Part shown: positions 60,850 through 64,000 of the stretch, piece by piece
Layout of the letters: each line of letters opens with the position of its first letter
Position numbering within the stretch: position 1 is the stretch's first letter
Assembly: GCA_035236585.1 (NCBI GenBank)
Contig: CP141130.1
Span: 31,569,501-31,633,500, forward strand
Direction: 5' to 3'
DNA from: Warburgia ugandensis
Taxonomy: Eukaryota; Streptophyta; Magnoliopsida; Canellales; Canellaceae
Length of the DNA stretch: 64,000 nucleotides
Position numbers and translations under genes: made by a program
Notes under the pieces: generated by a model
Database searches by the model: none
Seen by the model: the letters and a program-made list of their open reading frames with translations, nothing else
Told to the model about the DNA's origin: nothing

Positions 60850-61398
60850 TAATTCCTCCTTGAGTTCCAAGCTCTTAGCTGTCAATGTCCCTATATTCCA
60901 TGCGGTGATATGAATCTTATGCTCTTGAGATAGCCTATGTACCCACGCACTTCTCAACCCCCATGACATGAACCCATACCTACTTTCCACTACACTTGGG
61001 TTCTGATGCAAGGTATCACTTCCGAGGGGACACTCTAGTAGCCCTTGCCCATTTTTCCTAACACCTAGGATCCAATGTAGCATGTCACTTCCAAAGGAAT
61101 GTCCTAGCATCCCTTGCCCATTTTTCAATACACCCGGGATCTGATGCAATGCATCCCTTAGGAGGAATGTCCTAGCTTAAGGGAATGTCAATGAATGATT
61201 CATGCCATGTTAGGATTGCCATAGCTTGCAAAAGCTGAAGATGATTATCATTATCTTATCTTCTTACTTACAAACTAATATCCATATGCATATTAATTCA
61301 CAATAAGAAGAGAAAATAACAAAATTATCTTCAACTTCTTCAAAAAGGTTTTACTTGTCCACTGGCACTTGACGCAAAACCCTTCTCCTTTTTTATCA
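60850..61398 (-). pseudogene. RTE LINE 3: 5' leader, coding repeat and start of the endonuclease
   Basis: The minus strand reads the same leader as LINE 2 (single hairpin copy, about 61200-61398), the 69 bp repeat in about three units (start words near 60984, 61053 and 61121), and the endonuclease start ITAWNIGTLTAKSLEL. The frame 60841-61149 stays open across the repeat and into the endonuclease, with MHQIPGVLKNGQGML, LHWILGVRKNGQGLL and LHQNPSVVESRYGF. The copy stops about 30 residues into the domain, and no tail is present. The loss is at the 3' end, unlike usual LINE truncation, so a later deletion is likely. Its 5' end abuts copia RT sequence. Confidence 0.85.
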
Positions 61399-62120
61399 GA
61401 TCTTGGGACCGACATTGGCCGAGTTGATGATACTCCTCTGTCACTAAAAAACTTGCCATACATAGAAATATGTCAATTATTAGGTATGTAACCATCAAAT
61501 ATGAGAACTTTCTAGAGCTTCTCATTCCACTATTTGGAAGCTTGTTTTAGACTGTACAATGACCTAAGCAATATGCACACTTTATGCTCTTGTCCTGGAA
61601 TAGCATAACCTTCAAGTTGTTGAATATAGATTTCTTCATCCAAATCTCCATTTAGAAAAGCTATTTTGAAATCCATATGATGCATCAGCAAGTCATGTAT
61701 AGCTACAAGTGTAATAAGCAATCCGATAGTAGAGATTTCTGCAATTGGAGCATTATTACCAAACAATCTACACCAATTAGCTATAAGTGTAATAGTTTTG
61801 TACTTATCAAGCATAGGATCAGCCCTCGTGTTTTTTTGTGTGACCCTTTTGCAACAAATTTACTTTGCACCCTAGTGGCAAATATCTAAAACCCATGTGT
61901 TGTTAATAGTTAAAAACTACAGTTCATCATACATGGCTTCGTTCCAAAATGTTGCATCATGCCTAATCATTGTGCTAGCATATGTGGCAAATCATCTTCT
62001 ATCATCTAAACTTCAAACTTAGGTCCAAAGTCCTTTTTTCTTATTCTTCTGATTCTTTGATTTTCAAAAACATCAGTTAGTGAAGAATTTGTCCTCTTAT
62101 ACTAGATGAATTTAGTTTAC
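61399..62120 (-). pseudogene. Copia reverse transcriptase (N-terminal half)
   Basis: On the minus strand: a WNEAM-type start and NNTWVLD-like words (about 61890-61960), then LITLVAIHDLLMHHMDFKIAFLNGDLDEEIYIQQ, read in two pieces: the first catalytic Asp lies in HHMDFKIAFLNGDL and is followed by EEIYIQQLEGY and RSLYSLKQASK (61530-61814). It continues to about 61420 with stops. The YVDD half of the RT, RNase H and the 3' LTR are missing past 61399, where LINE 3 begins. It shares the gag-protease-integrase-RT order with the upstream pieces, which defines Ty1/copia. Confidence 0.88.
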
Positions 62121-62980
62121 CTCATTTTGACTAAAATTTAAAGGAATCCTTATATTGGATGAAGGAATTACTTCTGCTTCATTTTGATTAGCATGAAAGG
62201 AAATGAACTCTAGACCAAACTAACATTTACTACTTCCACGATAGTGTAGCCTATAGAGTAGCCAATGAATACACATTTGGTTCATAGGTATCCAAACATG
62301 AAATCTTTGTACTAGGTAAAATGACATGACGCCACACTTTCGAGTAGTTAAGATTAGGTTTTCTTTCTCTCCACAATTAATATGGAGTGGTTTCATGTCT
62401 TCTTTCTAGAACTCTATTTAGAATGTGGCAAGAAGAAAATAGAGCTTCAACCAAAAACCCTTCGACAGTCCAAAACTAGTAAGCATGTAATTCCCCATTT
62501 CGATAAGTATTCTATTCTTTCTTATGGCAACTATATTCTATTGAGGTGTATATATAGCACTATTTTTGGAGCAATACGAGCTTCATGACAAAATAGTAAA
62601 AAATTATTAGATATATATTCTCCACCCTAATCAAACCTTAAAGTCTTAATCTTGATGTGGTGAATGTTCACAACATCAACTTTGTAAGCCTTAAAGTATG
62701 AAATGCTTCATCTGTACTATGAAGAAGGAAAACATATGCATAACTCGAGTAGTCACTAATGAAGGTTATGAAGTATTCTTTCATAGAATGGATGATTCTC
62801 TTTCAACTGACTTGAAAGCTTTACAGTTGATCTTGCACTTGCTATACACTTTGTCTTCATTTTTATTTAAGTTCTCACTCTTACAAATATGTCCAAGTCT
62901 ACTATGCCACACATGAAAAGAATCACTCACAATATAAGAAAGTTTTAGAATTTCATTAACAGTGTTCAACTTAAACAAGC
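62121..62980 (-). pseudogene. Copia integrase with GAG-pre-integrase domain
   Basis: Minus-strand pieces: HVWHSRLGHICKSENL at about 62880-62920 is the GAG-pre-integrase His-His region (frame 62978-62781), with Cys residues of the zinc finger after it (CKINCKAF). Core words follow with stops (FITFISDYSSYAY-like at about 62740-62790; GEYIS and TPQ-like words at about 62540-62620). The part 62121-62400 corresponds to the region between integrase and RT. Broken by many stops. Confidence 0.75.
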
Positions 62981-63159
62981 AATAACTGAGCGTGCCTTCC
63001 CCACAAACATCCCATTCTTAGAAATAATAATTTTTTTGAATTCAACTACCATTTAGAAGCCATGTTTTTTGAGAGCATATCTAGAGATCAAGTACTTATT
63101 GATGTTAAGAACATACAACACATTCATTAGAGTTTAAGAGCTTTCTAGAAGTGAATTTT

Positions 63160-63500
63160 AGGCCTATCTTGCCCTGCCAACTACTTCAACCATAGAAAAA
63201 TTTCCCATCAATACCTTAAAATAAAGCTCCACTATTCTATAAGTTTTGAACAAGTTACAATTACTAATCATGTCCCAAGTTGCTCGTGTCAAACCACTAG
63301 TCCATATCATTAGAAATAACATGAACTTCAGAAGTAAGGTAGGTAAATGAATGGGATTTATCATCCTTTTCAATCTTCTTGTCAATATAAAATTTTTATA
63401 TTTGCTGATCGTAGTGGTATGCCTTTTATTTCTACAAGCATAGTAGAAAAAATGTAGATCTTTTATATTTCCTGGCTTGACTTCTAGATTAGTTCCCACA
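63160..63500 (-). pseudogene. Copia protease, catalytic Asp lost
   Basis: Frame 63499-63164 contains MIWTSGLTRATWDM, then SNCNLFKTYRIVE and VLMGNFSMVEVVG, the order seen around the copia protease active site. The expected Asp-(Ser/Thr)-Gly reads Thr-Ser-Gly, so the catalytic Asp is gone. Confidence 0.75.
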
Positions 63501-64000
63501 GTTTCTAGATTTCCTGAAAAAAATTTCCTTTAGGACCATGAGTCTAACTGTTGAACTTCTTGTAAAAGAAGCATCTTTTCCTTTTCTCTTCCATTGCATG
63601 ACCCTTGTCAAAAGGCTCTTTTGAAGCAAGCTTACTACTTGGTTGTCATCCTTAATATGCAGACAATGGAGTAGTTGATTATACTACATCTTTCCATTCT
63701 TATGTAGAAGTCTCATGTGAATATCATTTTAGGAAGGTGGAAGCTTTGAAGTAATTGCACTAATGTGAAATTTATAATGAATTGGATCTTCAAATGCATT
63801 GATTTCATTGGTGATGACCTAAAACTCCAGAACTTGAGGGATATTTGCTTGTTTATCTTCAAACTTGAATTCAAGATAGTTCGTAAGGATAGAGTTCTTC
63901 TCATCTTTGTCATCATCATCTATCCATTTATCAATCTCATTGAGTAGATTCACATTAGCTTTCTATGTAACTACTTCAATAATGTCAATAGAAGCCTTAA
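63501..64000 (-). pseudogene. Copia gag, partial, runs off the window
   Basis: Minus-strand words near 63720-63745 (FHLPKMI-type, from a LPPSW-like site) and LLQKSLLTR (about 63610) resemble the copia gag region with its conserved Leu-Pro-Pro-Ser motif. The frame 63919-63713 is the largest open piece. The 5' end and the 5' LTR lie beyond the window. Confidence 0.55.

Noticed and set aside
1..64000. Host protein-coding genes, tRNA or rRNA genes, CRISPR arrays
   Set aside because: No exon-like run with a known domain outside transposable elements was seen; no tRNA or rRNA was recognised by eye; CRISPR is not expected in plant DNA and no regular repeat-spacer array is present.

Overview
This 64 kb window is AT-rich plant nuclear DNA with no convincing host gene. 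Every recognisable coding piece belongs to a decayed retrotransposon: Ty3/gypsy of two lineages, Ty1/copia, and an RTE-type LINE. The rest is LTR sequence, microsatellites and a foldback (MITE-like) repeat. Long nested LTRs, a Met-tRNA-type primer site and plant-type gypsy/copia domains point to a heterochromatic region of a flowering plant with a fairly large genome. I cannot name the species. Family assignments rest on motif recognition; no database search was run. Element letters (A-K, X) are local labels.

Layout. 1-5066: LTR-derived sequence (A, a deletion derivative; X, an LTR 3' part). 5067-21066: gypsy element E of the Athila/Tat type, + strand, with gag/protease remnants, then a 4.84 kb solo LTR (C, 6107-10944) inserted between protease and RT, then RT-RNase H-integrase to 13661, a post-pol region and a 3' LTR (15340-21066) that carries another LTR-like insertion (H). 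21929-about 39740: gypsy element D, a chromovirus of the Tekay/Del type, with 5' LTR, primer site, gag, protease, RT, RNase H, integrase, polypurine tract and 3' LTR. Its 3' LTR is interrupted by a truncated LINE (30857-31697) and a 5.3 kb solo LTR (B, 32459-37795). 39736-40460: (TA)n/(GA)n and foldback repeats. 41169-47525: a mosaic of LTR blocks (K, J) with a large inverted repeat. 50202-57605: LTR F, related to the LTR of E, interrupted by an RTE LINE derivative (51515-53494) and by solo LTR G (54705-57470, perfect 5 bp target duplication). 60850-64000: an RTE 5' fragment and a copia element on the minus strand.

The insertions have a clear relative order: E, D and F are the older hosts, and C, B, G and the LINEs sit inside them. 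All coding regions carry stops, frameshifts or lost catalytic residues, so nothing here looks able to move by itself. Three of the insertions (C, B, G) are solo LTRs with recognisable target duplications, the usual product of LTR-LTR recombination.

I did not find a new multi-gene system. The observations most worth following are the RTE LINE derivative that keeps its 5' end and endonuclease and the last 20 nt plus tail but lacks the RT; a 69 bp repeat that encodes a 23-residue peptide repeat in front of that endonuclease; 5' and LTR hairpins conserved between copies; two large inverted repeats that could give double-stranded RNA; and an integrase deletion with templated filler DNA.
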